Below, in pieces: positions 17,524 to 25,063 of a stretch of DNA of 43,241 nucleotides (position 1 is the first letter of the stretch; each line of letters starts with the position of its first letter). Position numbers and translations under genes: made by a program. This DNA is from Bacteroidales bacterium (GTDB lineage: Bacteria; Bacteroidota; Bacteroidia; Bacteroidales; UBA932), in assembly GCA_017453565.1 (NCBI GenBank), contig JAFTEQ010000021.1, positions 1 through 43,241 of the forward strand. The letters are read 5' to 3'. A model generated the notes under the pieces. That model ran no database searches, had not been told where the DNA came from, and worked only from the letters and a program-made list of their open reading frames with translations.

Positions 17524-17531
17524 CAAAAATA
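17524..17531 (-). promoter_or_regulatory. -7 promoter box for the receiver operon
   Basis: Reads TATTTTTG on the minus strand, matching TAnnTTTG, 23 nt upstream of the ATG at 17500. No clear -33 TTTG at the expected distance. Confidence 0.55.
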
Positions 17532-17572
17532 AGAAAATAATCGATACGCCGCTCCCCTTTCCGGACGGAAAA

Positions 17573-17602
17573 GGCCCCGTGCGCATCACTGCGGGCGGGG
17601 CC
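17573..17602 (+). other. orphan leader-like hairpin
   Basis: GGCCCCG (17573-17579) pairs with CGGGGCC (17596-17602), with A-rich sequence before and a pyrimidine run (TCCTTTCT) after, like an intrinsic terminator or attenuator. It is followed by AT-rich leader text and a possible 25-codon reading frame. Confidence 0.5.
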
Positions 17603-17638
17603 TCCTTTCTAACCTTTAATTTAATCTAAAATTAACCT

Positions 17639-17716
17639 ATGAAAAAACTATTCATCTGTTTTAGTAGCAAGACCCGTGCCACTCCGGAGAAAAATCGTTA
17701 TCTTTGTTTCAAATAA
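17639..17716 (+). CDS. possible 25-aa small ORF (leader peptide?)
   Basis: ATG at 17639 begins MKKLFICFSSKT and ends at TAA 17716, just before the next gene. It follows AT-rich leader text (AACCTTTAATTTAATC, then AACCTATG) in the style of Bacteroidales 5' leaders. The promoter box of the downstream gene lies inside it. It could be the stump of a lost gene behind an intact leader, or chance. Low confidence as a coding gene. Confidence 0.25.
   Translation: MKKLFICFSSKTRATPEKNRYLCFK
17699..17706 (+). promoter_or_regulatory. -7 promoter box for the phosphodiesterase gene
   Basis: TATCTTTG, a match to TAnnTTTG, 19 nt before the ATG at 17726. No -33 TTTG is evident. Confidence 0.6.
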
Positions 17717-17725
17717 CACGAAACC

Positions 17726-18829
17726 ATGCTTGCCACCCTGCTCTCACTGACGCTGCTCGTCGCCCCCGCACACGCACCGGCGGCCGTTTTCGCCCCGCAT
17801 GAAGCGGGTCTTCCCGTTTTCGTCGCCCACCGGGGCTGCCACCTCAAAGATCACGGAGTGTTCTACATCCCCGAGAACTGCCCGGCCGGCATCCGCATGG
17901 CCCGCCGCTTCGGTTACAGGGCGGTGGAAATGGATGTGAAGTTCACTTCCGACGGCGTGATGGTGGTGATGCACGACGCCACCATCAACCGCACCATGCG
18001 CCGGGCCGCCGACTACTCGGAGATTCCTGAGCCGGTGGAGGTAAGAAAGACTTCGTTCGACTCGCTGCGACGGCATTTCGTGCTGGCATCCACAGACCCG
18101 GCGTTCCGCACCCCCATTCCCACGCTCGACGAGATGTTGCAGACCTGCAAGGAAGAAGGGGTCGTAGCCATGCTGCACAGTAGCCTGGAACCTTCTTACA
18201 AACGGGCCGAAGAAGTGCTGGGCCCCGAAGGCTTCGTGGCGTTCGATAGAAATGAGAAATCTCTCCGGAAAGCCCGCGCCCTGTCTTCCTGCCTGGTCCT
18301 GCTCGCCCTGCGAGAAGCCGGTGCCGAAGAGACCGTGCGGCGCCTCCAGGCCATCGGCGGGCGCTGCGGCATGAGCACCATGCGCACCAAAATGCTCAAC
18401 GCCGACTACATCCGTACCGTGCGCGCAGCCGGGTTCGAGGTTCAAGCCTCCATTTTCAAGACCCCGCAGGAGCAGCAGGCCTGGCGCGACGGGGTGAGCA
18501 TCGAACTGTCCGACTTCCTCTGGTGGCCGGCAAAAAAGATGAAACCCTGCTCCTCCTGGAAGAAGCAGGGCCTGGATCTGGCGGCCGGAAAGAGCCTTTC
18601 CTGGCATCCGGACAGTCCGGAATTCGCCGGTATTACGGTTGAGATGGTCTTCTCGGGGACGCTTGACCTCGTACTCAACGGCCGCAGCTATCATTGGGAG
18701 CATCCTAAGGGAGAGCAGCAGGTTGAGCGTGTAGGGCTCAGGATGTACCGGGAAGCGGCATCCGTTGAGATCAGCGCCGGGTCCGACGCCCGCATAGAGC
18801 GCCTCTCCGCCCGGCTCTACAAACTCTAG
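17726..18829 (+). CDS. glycerophosphodiester phosphodiesterase-family protein
   Basis: 367 residues with a signal peptide and no lipobox, so probably periplasmic. GDPD signatures: 'VFVAHRGC' (catalytic His-Arg), 'ENCPAGIRMA', 'AVEMDVKFTSDGVMVVMHD' (metal ligands Glu/Asp and second His). The family hydrolyses glycerophosphodiesters from phospholipid turnover; in Bacteroidota many members act on other phosphodiesters or look-alike substrates. The last ~100 residues are a beta-rich accessory region after the barrel. The stop shares CTAG with the stop of the convergent cyclophilin gene, so the two genes overlap by 4 nt. Confidence 0.8.
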   Translation: MLATLLSLTLLVAPAHAPAAVFAPHEAGLPVFVAHRGCHLKDHGVFYIPENCPAGIRMARRFGYRAVEMDVKFTSDGVMVVMHDATINRTMRRAADYSEIPEPVEVRKTSFDSLRRHFVLASTDPAFRTPIPTLDEMLQTCKEEGVVAMLHSSLEPSYKRAEEVLGPEGFVAFDRNEKSLRKARALSSCLVLLALREAGAEETVRRLQAIGGRCGMSTMRTKMLNADYIRTVRAAGFEVQASIFKTPQEQQAWRDGVSIELSDFLWWPAKKMKPCSSWKKQGLDLAAGKSLSWHPDSPEFAGITVEMVFSGTLDLVLNGRSYHWEHPKGEQQVERVGLRMYREAASVEISAGSDARIERLSARLYKL

Positions 18830-19527
18830 AGCTGCTCGTCGAGCTTGACGGCGAGGATCTTCACCGGCGTCACGGGACGGTCGCGCCGGTCGGTCTCCAC
18901 GGCAGCGATCTTATCAATCACATCGAGTCCCTCGACAGTCTGCCCGAACACGGTGTAAAGGCCGTCGAGCTGGGCGCAGGACTCGGGATTCTGCACCAGG
19001 TAGAACTGGGAACCCGACGATTCGCGCAGCGGATTGGCCGCATCGCCGCGGCGGGCAGCGGCAAGGGCACCCTTCTTATGCTTGTATTCGGGCACGAACT
19101 CAGCCGGGACGGTGTAACCCGGTCCGCCGGTGCCATAGCGGTCGGCCTGCGCGGGATCCTTGGTGAGCGGGTCGCCGGCCTGGATCATGAAGCCGTTGAT
19201 CACACGGTGGAAGAGCGTGTTCTCGTAGAAACCGTCGAAGGCCAGTTTGGCGAAGTTCTCCCGGTGTTTCGGGGTCTTGGCGTAAAGTTTCACCTTGATG
19301 ATGCCGTAGTTGGTCACGATGTCGAAGACGGGCTCCTCGGCGAGACGGGCGATTTTGTCCATGGTTTTCTGTTCTTTTTGAGCGGCTTCGAGGGAATCGG
19401 CGACAGCTGCCGCCTGCTCGGCCTGGGCGTCTTTCGACGCGGCCGCCTTGTTACCGTTCTGTTTGCAGGAAAGTGCCGTTGCCGCAAGCACGATGCAGCA
19501 GAGGGCGGGGATGAGTTTTTTCTTCAT
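18826..19527 (-). CDS. cyclophilin-type peptidyl-prolyl isomerase, lipoprotein
   Basis: 233 residues from the ATG at 19527, which places 'TALSC' (lipobox, Cys21) correctly; a longer frame to 19572 would run through the promoter. A Ala/Gln/Glu-rich coiled linker precedes a cyclophilin domain with 'FHRVINGFMIQAGDP' (catalytic Arg and the GDP loop) and 'SSGSQFYLVQN' (substrate-binding Gln-Phe). Catalyses cis-trans isomerisation of prolyl bonds, probably in the periplasm as a folding helper. It is divergent from the flippase gene, with a -7 box of its own. Confidence 0.92.
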   Translation of the reverse strand: MKKKLIPALCCIVLAATALSCKQNGNKAAASKDAQAEQAAAVADSLEAAQKEQKTMDKIARLAEEPVFDIVTNYGIIKVKLYAKTPKHRENFAKLAFDGFYENTLFHRVINGFMIQAGDPLTKDPAQADRYGTGGPGYTVPAEFVPEYKHKKGALAAARRGDAANPLRESSGSQFYLVQNPESCAQLDGLYTVFGQTVEGLDVIDKIAAVETDRRDRPVTPVKILAVKLDEQL

Positions 19528-19533
19528 AACACG

Positions 19534-19541
19534 CAAATGTA
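19534..19541 (-). promoter_or_regulatory. -7 promoter box for the cyclophilin gene
   Basis: TACATTTG on the minus strand, 6 nt before the ATG at 19527, so the 5' untranslated region would be very short. Confidence 0.55.
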
Positions 19542-19553
19542 GCGATAATTTGC

Positions 19554-19561
19554 TAATTTTG
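19554..19561 (+). promoter_or_regulatory. -7 promoter box for the flippase gene
   Basis: TAATTTTG, 19 nt upstream of the ATG at 19581; it lies back to back with the cyclophilin promoter. Confidence 0.5.
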
Positions 19562-19580
19562 TGCACGTGCAAGCCAAGCT

Positions 19581-21071
19581 ATGAACCTGAAGTCACTCGC
19601 CAAGGATACCGCCGTCTACGGCCTGAGCAGCATAGTGGGGCGCTTCCTCAACTATCTGCTTGTTCCGCTCTATACCACCAGGATTGCGGCGGGCAGCGGC
19701 GGTTACGGAATTGTAACCAACCTCTACGCCTACACCGCTCTGCTGCTGGCTTTGCTCACTTTCGGAATGGAAACCACCCTGTTCCGTTTCTCCAACAAGG
19801 ACGGGGAAGACAGTTCCATGGTTTACAGCACCGCGCTCCGTCTGGTGGGTGGGGTAGGCATCGTATTCCTCTCTGCCGTATTCCTTCTGCTGGGCCCCAT
19901 TTCGGGTGCCCTGGGCTATGCGACACATCCTGAATATGTGGGCTGCATGGCCGTAATCGTGGCACTCGATGCCTTCCAGGCCATCATGTTCTCGCGTCTG
20001 CGGCAGCAGCGCAGGCCCCTGCGTTTCATGGGGCTCAAGTTCGCCTTCATCATCCCGAACGTCCTGCTGAACCTGTTCGTTTTCCTGGTTCTTCCGTTAC
20101 TGTTCAGCCGCTTCCCGGCGGTGGAACGCGTCTACACGGGCTTCAACGACGGCGTGGGCCTCATCTTCTTTGTGAACCTCTTCTGCACGGGTCTGGTCAC
20201 CTTCCTGTTCTTCCCCGAACTCAAAGGCATCCGCTTCGGTTTCGACCGCAAGCTGGCCCGGCGGATGCTCGCCTATACCTGGCCGCTCCTGCTGCTGAGT
20301 CTGGTGGGCATCCTCAACCAGGTGGCCGACAAGATTCTCTTCCCCTTCCTCATGCCGGGAGCGGAAGGGCAGGTGCAGCTGGGCATCTACGGCGCCTGCG
20401 TGAAGATTGCCATGATCGTGGCCCTGCTCACCCAGGCTTTCCGCTACGCCTACGAGCCCATCGTGTTCAACGGCAGCCGCGACCGCAACAACCCGCAGAC
20501 CCTGGCCGACGGGATGAAGTATTTCGTCCTTTTCGGCGTCCTGGCCTTCCTGGGCGTGATGTTCTATCTGCCGCTGTTCAAGTATCTCGTGGGCAGCGGA
20601 TACTGGGCGGGGCTGAGCGTGGTGCCGGTGGTAATGGCGGCCGAACTCTTCATGGGCGTGTACTTCAACCTGAGTTTCTGGTACAAACTCAGCGACCAGA
20701 CCTGGTGGGGCGCGGTCATGAGCGCCGCGGGCGCCGCAGTGATGATTGCGGTCAACATCATCGGCGTGCCCCGCTGGGGCTATGTGGCCTGTGCCTGGGG
20801 CGGTTTTGCCGGCTACGGGGTAGCCATGCTGCTGAGTTGGTTCATCGGTCAGCGCAAATACCCCATCCGCTATGACCTGCGGGGGATGCTGCATTTCCTG
20901 GTGATCGGAGCGCTGCTCTACGGCACCTCTCTCGCCCTTTCCGACTGGCTGGGGGTTAAAGCGGACGACCGGCTCTTCACGCCACGCGTCCTGGCGCTGC
21001 TGGGCTGCAACACCTTGCTCATTTTCAGCTACTGCACCCTGGTCTGGAGGGAAATCAAGGCCTCCCGATAG
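19581..21071 (+). CDS. polysaccharide/oligosaccharide flippase (Wzx/MATE-like)
   Basis: 496 residues, almost entirely hydrophobic helices (about 12-14 TM). The N-terminus 'SLAKDTAVYGLSSIVGRFLNYLLVPLYTT' is the standard opening of polysaccharide biosynthesis flippases in Bacteroidota, with a positively charged second helix region. It moves lipid-linked sugars across the inner membrane for capsule, LPS or glycoprotein glycan assembly. No glycosyltransferase gene is next to it, so the glycan cannot be named. Confidence 0.88.
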   Translation: MNLKSLAKDTAVYGLSSIVGRFLNYLLVPLYTTRIAAGSGGYGIVTNLYAYTALLLALLTFGMETTLFRFSNKDGEDSSMVYSTALRLVGGVGIVFLSAVFLLLGPISGALGYATHPEYVGCMAVIVALDAFQAIMFSRLRQQRRPLRFMGLKFAFIIPNVLLNLFVFLVLPLLFSRFPAVERVYTGFNDGVGLIFFVNLFCTGLVTFLFFPELKGIRFGFDRKLARRMLAYTWPLLLLSLVGILNQVADKILFPFLMPGAEGQVQLGIYGACVKIAMIVALLTQAFRYAYEPIVFNGSRDRNNPQTLADGMKYFVLFGVLAFLGVMFYLPLFKYLVGSGYWAGLSVVPVVMAAELFMGVYFNLSFWYKLSDQTWWGAVMSAAGAAVMIAVNIIGVPRWGYVACAWGGFAGYGVAMLLSWFIGQRKYPIRYDLRGMLHFLVIGALLYGTSLALSDWLGVKADDRLFTPRVLALLGCNTLLIFSYCTLVWREIKASR

Positions 21072-21079
21072 TCCTGTTC

Positions 21080-21100
21080 CGCCGGGCTCTCGGCCTGGCG
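21080..21100. terminator. hairpin between convergent genes
   Basis: CGCCGGGC (21080-21087) pairs with GCCTGGCG (21093-21100), 8 bp with one G-U and a 5-nt loop, in the 45-nt gap between the convergent flippase and lipoprotein genes. No clear U-tract, so a weak candidate. Confidence 0.4.
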
Positions 21101-21116
21101 AAACGGATGACGGGAC

Positions 21117-22217
21117 TTACTGGGCGAGCGCTTCCTTGAAAAGGTCGATTCCGTGCAGTTGGAAGTCGGTCCCTTCCGCTGTGCATGGGCTCCAGGGCGC
21201 CATCATGAAACCGTACAGATGCTCTTTGGAGATGACTTTCCGGCAGGTTGCGACCAACTTCCCAATCACGTCGTCGGCATCCATGCCGGCCTGCTGGCGG
21301 ACAGGGTGCACCCAGTTGGTCCCGCAAGGCACCTGGTCGAATCCGGCGGCCTCCAGTCTCCAGAAGCCCATGAGGCGGTCGTAGTCTATGGTCTTGTTGG
21401 TCTCGGGATCGAAACCTCCGTTCCTCCCGTCGTAGTACCAGTTCTGTTGGATTACGCTCTTGGGGCAGCGCTCGTAATAGTCGGGATGATGCCAGCCACG
21501 GTCGCTCCAGACCCAGGCCCTGGCGCCGTGGCGTTCCACCTCGGAGATGATAAAGAGGAAATCCTGCCACCAGGACTCCCCGACGCGCATTACCTGATAG
21601 CTGAAACGGCTCTGGTTGTCCAGTTCTTCCTCGTCGAAGCCGATATGGAAAAACCTGGGGTTGCCAAAGATTTCCATTGCGTCTGCAATGACCTCGGAGC
21701 ACATGCGGTAATAGGGTTCGGACGACACCATGTGCCGGTAGTCTTTCATCCATCCGTTGTGCGTATTGGAAAAGTTGAGTTTGGGGATGACCTCGATGCC
21801 CAGAGCGTTCAGACGGGCAATCTCGGCGCGCATCTTCTCCACGCTCCAGCTGCCCTCCACGGCCAGCTCCGGATGACTCGGGAACTGAATTCCCTCCCCG
21901 AGGTCGACCACCAGCATATTGATGCCGCTTTCCGCAGCATGGTCGGTCACCTTGCGCCAGAGGGAATCTACGGTGGTGAGTTTCAGGTCGGGACGCTTAC
22001 GCTCGGGAAGAAGGGCCACCGCCTCTTCCAGATTGTCGCCCATCACCTGGGTGGGCCAGTCACACCACATGTTGTTGCCCAGACGGATGTAATAAGCCCG
22101 GATATCGCCTATCGGTGCTTGGAATGTCTGGGAGAAGGAATCCTGTTTCTTGCACGAACCCAAGGCAAGCAACGCTGCCGCAATTAGAAAAAGTGAACGT
22201 AAACGCATGATTATCAT
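21117..22217 (-). CDS. GH20-like lipoprotein hydrolase
   Basis: 366 residues; signal peptide with lipobox 'LGSC' (Cys22, or Cys19 if the second ATG at 22208 is used). A TIM-barrel-like pattern carries 'FHIGFDEEEL', similar to the H-x-G-x-D-E active site of GH20 hexosaminidases, and 'GIEVIPKLNFSNTHN', similar to the strand before it. It is shorter than a typical GH20 and lacks the N-terminal beta domain. Its ATG overlaps the stop of the GH20 gene (TAATG), so the two are translated together and probably act on the same amino-sugar glycan. Family assignment is moderate. Confidence 0.6.
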   Translation of the reverse strand: MIIMRLRSLFLIAAALLALGSCKKQDSFSQTFQAPIGDIRAYYIRLGNNMWCDWPTQVMGDNLEEAVALLPERKRPDLKLTTVDSLWRKVTDHAAESGINMLVVDLGEGIQFPSHPELAVEGSWSVEKMRAEIARLNALGIEVIPKLNFSNTHNGWMKDYRHMVSSEPYYRMCSEVIADAMEIFGNPRFFHIGFDEEELDNQSRFSYQVMRVGESWWQDFLFIISEVERHGARAWVWSDRGWHHPDYYERCPKSVIQQNWYYDGRNGGFDPETNKTIDYDRLMGFWRLEAAGFDQVPCGTNWVHPVRQQAGMDADDVIGKLVATCRKVISKEHLYGFMMAPWSPCTAEGTDFQLHGIDLFKEALAQ

Positions 22218-23893
22218 TATTGATCCAGTTTCCGATAGTTATACCCCAATGCCTGGAGCAGAGGAAGGTGACGGCTGCGCAAGGCGCCGTAGAAACGCTC
22301 CGGATCGCGGCTCCCCTTGGGGCTCCACTGAACCTCGCTCATGGCCAGCAGCCTGGGGAACAGCATATACTCCAGATGGCTCTCGCTTGCCACCATCTCC
22401 GTCCACATATTGGCCTGCACGCCTATGATGCTCCGGGCCTCCGCCTCGGAATAGCCTTCCGAGGGCTCAAACGAATAGACCGTATCGAGCGTAAGAACCC
22501 TGTTTCCTCCACGGAGCGGTTCCCGCGACATATCCGGATGCTGGGCATAATCGAAATAGCAATGGAGGTTCGGGGTCATCACGATATCGGTCCCCTTGCC
22601 GGCCGCCTCCTTGACCTGTCTCCCCACATAGTCGCGCGACTCCCGCCAGTACATGACCGCCGTACCTTCACCCAGCTCACCCTCAAGGATTTCGTCCCAG
22701 CCGATGACCTTACGGCCCTTGCCGGCGAGGTAACGCTGGATGCGCGCCGTCACATAGTTCTGAAGCCGGGCTTCTTTCGAAGCCTTCGCGTCATCCTTGA
22801 GCCCCAGCGCGGCTATCCGCGCCTGGCAGTGCGGGCAATTTTTCCAGGCGTCCTTGGGGCACTCATCCCCGCCAATATGGATGTATTCGGAAGGGAAGAG
22901 CTCCACCACTTCGTCGAGCACCCCCTCCAGGAAAGCGAAGGTCTCCTCCTTGCCCGGGCAGAGCACCTCCTTGGAAATACCCCAGATCTTGCGGACCTCG
23001 TAGGGGCCGCCCGTGCAGCCATATTGGGGATAGGAAGCAAGGGCCGCCACCATGTGGCCGGGCAGGTCGATCTCGGGCATCACCGTAATGCCGCGTTCCC
23101 AGGCATAGGCCACGATTTCACGGATCTGTTCCTGCGTGTAGTAGCCGCCGTAGCGGATGCCGTCGTCATGGTTCCGGTCGAGCCCCACCTGCGTGCCGGC
23201 CCGGTAGGCCCCCACTTCGGTCAGGAGCGGAAAACGCTTGATCTCGATGCGCCAGCCCTGGTCTTCGGTGAGATGCCAGTGAAGCCGGTTGAGTTTGTAG
23301 CGTGCCATGGCGTCGAGTACCTTCTTCACCTCCTGCACGCTGAAAAAGTGCCGGCAGCAGTCGAGCAGCAGGCCTCTCCAGCCAAAACGAGGACTGTCGA
23401 CGATGGTGCAGCAAGGCAGCGTCCATTTCTCGCCGGGGGCTGTCTTCCCGTCTTCAAGCGAGGGTGGAAGCAGCTGCGAAAGGGTCTGCAATGCATAGAA
23501 AAAGCCGTTGTGCTGTGCGGCCGTAATCTTCACGGCCTTGGGTGTGATCTCCATCCGGTAGGCCTCGGGCGCGAGGGAGGCGTCGGCGAGCAGATAGATG
23601 CCATGCAATTTCTCGATGGGGGTCGACGCCTGCACACCGGTGGCCGTCGCAAGCGAGGAGATGCGCTGTGTGGCCAGGTACAAGCGGTCGGCGAACAGGG
23701 AGACGCAGCGCAGCGTGCGCGCATCGAGCGATGTATCATAATTGATATGGGCACCCTTAACTTTAAAGACGCCTTTCGCGGACGTGATCTGTGCAGGACG
23801 GGGAATCAGACAGGCAAAGGAATCGGCTTCCCGGCCGCTCAGGACCGTTGCCGTGGCGCATGACAGCGCGAGGACAAGAAGGAGTTTTTTCAT
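22217..23893 (-). CDS. beta-N-acetylhexosaminidase, GH20
   Basis: 558 residues with an N-terminal signal peptide and no convincing lipobox. The N-terminal beta domain (GH20b, ~28-165) is followed by the catalytic barrel: 'FGWRGLLLDCCRHFF', 'LNRLHWHLTEDQGWR', 'MPEIDLPGH' and the Asp343-Glu344 pair in 'HIGGDECPKD' (Glu is the acid; Asp orients the substrate acetamido group). Removes terminal GlcNAc/GalNAc by substrate-assisted catalysis, here presumably from host or diet glycans. It starts 1 nt after the stop of the upstream chromate-transporter gene. Confidence 0.93.
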   Translation of the reverse strand: MKKLLLVLALSCATATVLSGREADSFACLIPRPAQITSAKGVFKVKGAHINYDTSLDARTLRCVSLFADRLYLATQRISSLATATGVQASTPIEKLHGIYLLADASLAPEAYRMEITPKAVKITAAQHNGFFYALQTLSQLLPPSLEDGKTAPGEKWTLPCCTIVDSPRFGWRGLLLDCCRHFFSVQEVKKVLDAMARYKLNRLHWHLTEDQGWRIEIKRFPLLTEVGAYRAGTQVGLDRNHDDGIRYGGYYTQEQIREIVAYAWERGITVMPEIDLPGHMVAALASYPQYGCTGGPYEVRKIWGISKEVLCPGKEETFAFLEGVLDEVVELFPSEYIHIGGDECPKDAWKNCPHCQARIAALGLKDDAKASKEARLQNYVTARIQRYLAGKGRKVIGWDEILEGELGEGTAVMYWRESRDYVGRQVKEAAGKGTDIVMTPNLHCYFDYAQHPDMSREPLRGGNRVLTLDTVYSFEPSEGYSEAEARSIIGVQANMWTEMVASESHLEYMLFPRLLAMSEVQWSPKGSRDPERFYGALRSRHLPLLQALGYNYRKLDQ

Positions 23894-23894
23894 A

Positions 23895-24461
23895 TCAATA
23901 AAGGAAGAAACCGGCTACGGCGCCGATGAGGATTAACAAAATGGGATTGACCTTGAACGCGAGCGAAGCAGCCACGGCCCCACCGCAGAGGAGCCAGCTT
24001 TTCCAGTCGGGGAAATTCTCGCGCAGCACGGAACATTCCAGCCCCCGTTCGCCGAAGCCCAGATGGAACATGAGCACCAGGGCCGCCGCTCCGATCAGTC
24101 CCGCCACCACGGGCCGGAGAGCCCCCATAGCCGAAGACCAGGCCCGGGTCCGGTGCCAGCGTGCATAGAAATGCATGATCACGAAAAAGACGAGCAGCGA
24201 GGGCAGGATGAGCGCCAGGGTGGCCGCCGCCGAACCGGCGATCCCGCCCACTTCATAGCCCACGTAAGTAGCACAATTGATACCTACCGGACCCGGCGTG
24301 GTCTGAGAAATGGCCACGATGTCGGTGAACTGGGCCTCGCTGATCCAGGCGTGACGGGTCACCACCTCAGTCTGGATGAGCGAGAGCATGGCCCCGCCGC
24401 CCCCGAAATTGACGAGTCCCATCACAAAGAAGGTCGCGAACAGTTGCAGGATGAGTTCCAT
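23895..24461 (-). CDS. chromate transporter (CHR) half, second unit
   Basis: 188 residues from the ATG at 24461, which overlaps the stop of the previous gene by one base (TGATG); upstream in-frame extension would run through that gene. CHR signature 'VNFGGGGAMLSLIQTEVV' and 'AISQTTPGPVGINCATYVGY', plus about 5-6 TM helices. CHR proteins occur as long fusions or as two short halves that work as a pair; this is one half. The family exports chromate, but in gut anaerobes the true ion is uncertain. Confidence 0.88.
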   Translation of the reverse strand: MELILQLFATFFVMGLVNFGGGGAMLSLIQTEVVTRHAWISEAQFTDIVAISQTTPGPVGINCATYVGYEVGGIAGSAAATLALILPSLLVFFVIMHFYARWHRTRAWSSAMGALRPVVAGLIGAAALVLMFHLGFGERGLECSVLRENFPDWKSWLLCGGAVAASLAFKVNPILLILIGAVAGFFLY

Positions 24462-25024
24462 CAGCGACGGCGCGCCTCCTGCACGCAAGAGAGCGCCACG
24501 GCCCCCACAAGGACGATCAGAATGATATAGACGGGCGAGAACTTGAGAAAGGCCACTGCGAAGAGGGTCGCCGCCATGAGCAGCAACGTCCACCAGTAAA
24601 GTCCGCTGCGCCGGGCCATGGTGATGGCGGGCACCACGATGAGCCCCACCGCCACGGGCCGCACGCCCTGGAAGATCCGCTGCACCACCGGGTTGTCCTT
24701 GAAGGAAGTAAACACCATAGCGATGAGCAGGATGGCCACGAACGAAGGAAGCACGGCCCCGATGGTGGCGGCGATGCTGCCTTTCAGCCCGCGCAGACGG
24801 TTCCCGGTGTAGATGGCCATGTTCACGGCAAGGATCCCTGGTGCACTTTGGGCGAGCACCACGATGTCGGGCAACTCTTCCTCGGGAATCCAGTCGCGCC
24901 GGCGCATCTCGGCCTCGATGAGCGGAATCATGGCGTAGCCGCCACCGATCGTGAAACCGCCGATCTTGGCGAACACGGCGAAAATCTGCCAGAGGCCGGG
25001 TTTATCCTTGGAATTTGTATCCAT
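24461..25024 (-). CDS. chromate transporter (CHR) half, first unit
   Basis: 187 residues from the ATG at 25024; a TTG 12 nt further upstream overlaps the probable promoter and is rejected. CHR signature 'KIGGFTIGGGYAMIPLIEAE' and 'VLAQSAPGILAVNMAIY'. It pairs with the next gene to give the two-subunit short-chain CHR transporter. It is first in a four-gene minus operon that continues into GH20 genes. Confidence 0.88.
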   Translation of the reverse strand: MDTNSKDKPGLWQIFAVFAKIGGFTIGGGYAMIPLIEAEMRRRDWIPEEELPDIVVLAQSAPGILAVNMAIYTGNRLRGLKGSIAATIGAVLPSFVAILLIAMVFTSFKDNPVVQRIFQGVRPVAVGLIVVPAITMARRSGLYWWTLLLMAATLFAVAFLKFSPVYIILIVLVGAVALSCVQEARRR

Positions 25025-25032
25025 CTCAAGGC

Positions 25033-25040
25033 CCAAGATA
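25033..25040 (-). promoter_or_regulatory. near-consensus -7 box for the chromate/GH20 operon
   Basis: TATCTTGG on the minus strand (one mismatch to TAnnTTTG), 8 nt before the ATG at 25024. It lies back to back with the heparinase-gene promoter. Confidence 0.4.
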
Positions 25041-25052
25041 CGAAAAAAATAC

Positions 25053-25060
25053 TACCTTTG
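25053..25060 (+). promoter_or_regulatory. -7 box abutting the heparinase-gene start
   Basis: TACCTTTG ends just 3 nt before the ATG at 25064, the only start that gives a signal peptide. The transcript would begin at or next to the start codon. Confidence 0.6.
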
Positions 25061-25063
25061 AAC

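Noticed and set aside
22220-23863. A 547-codon plus-strand frame over the GH20 gene
   Set aside because: The opposite strand encodes a GH20 with intact catalytic motifs; this frame is a shadow.
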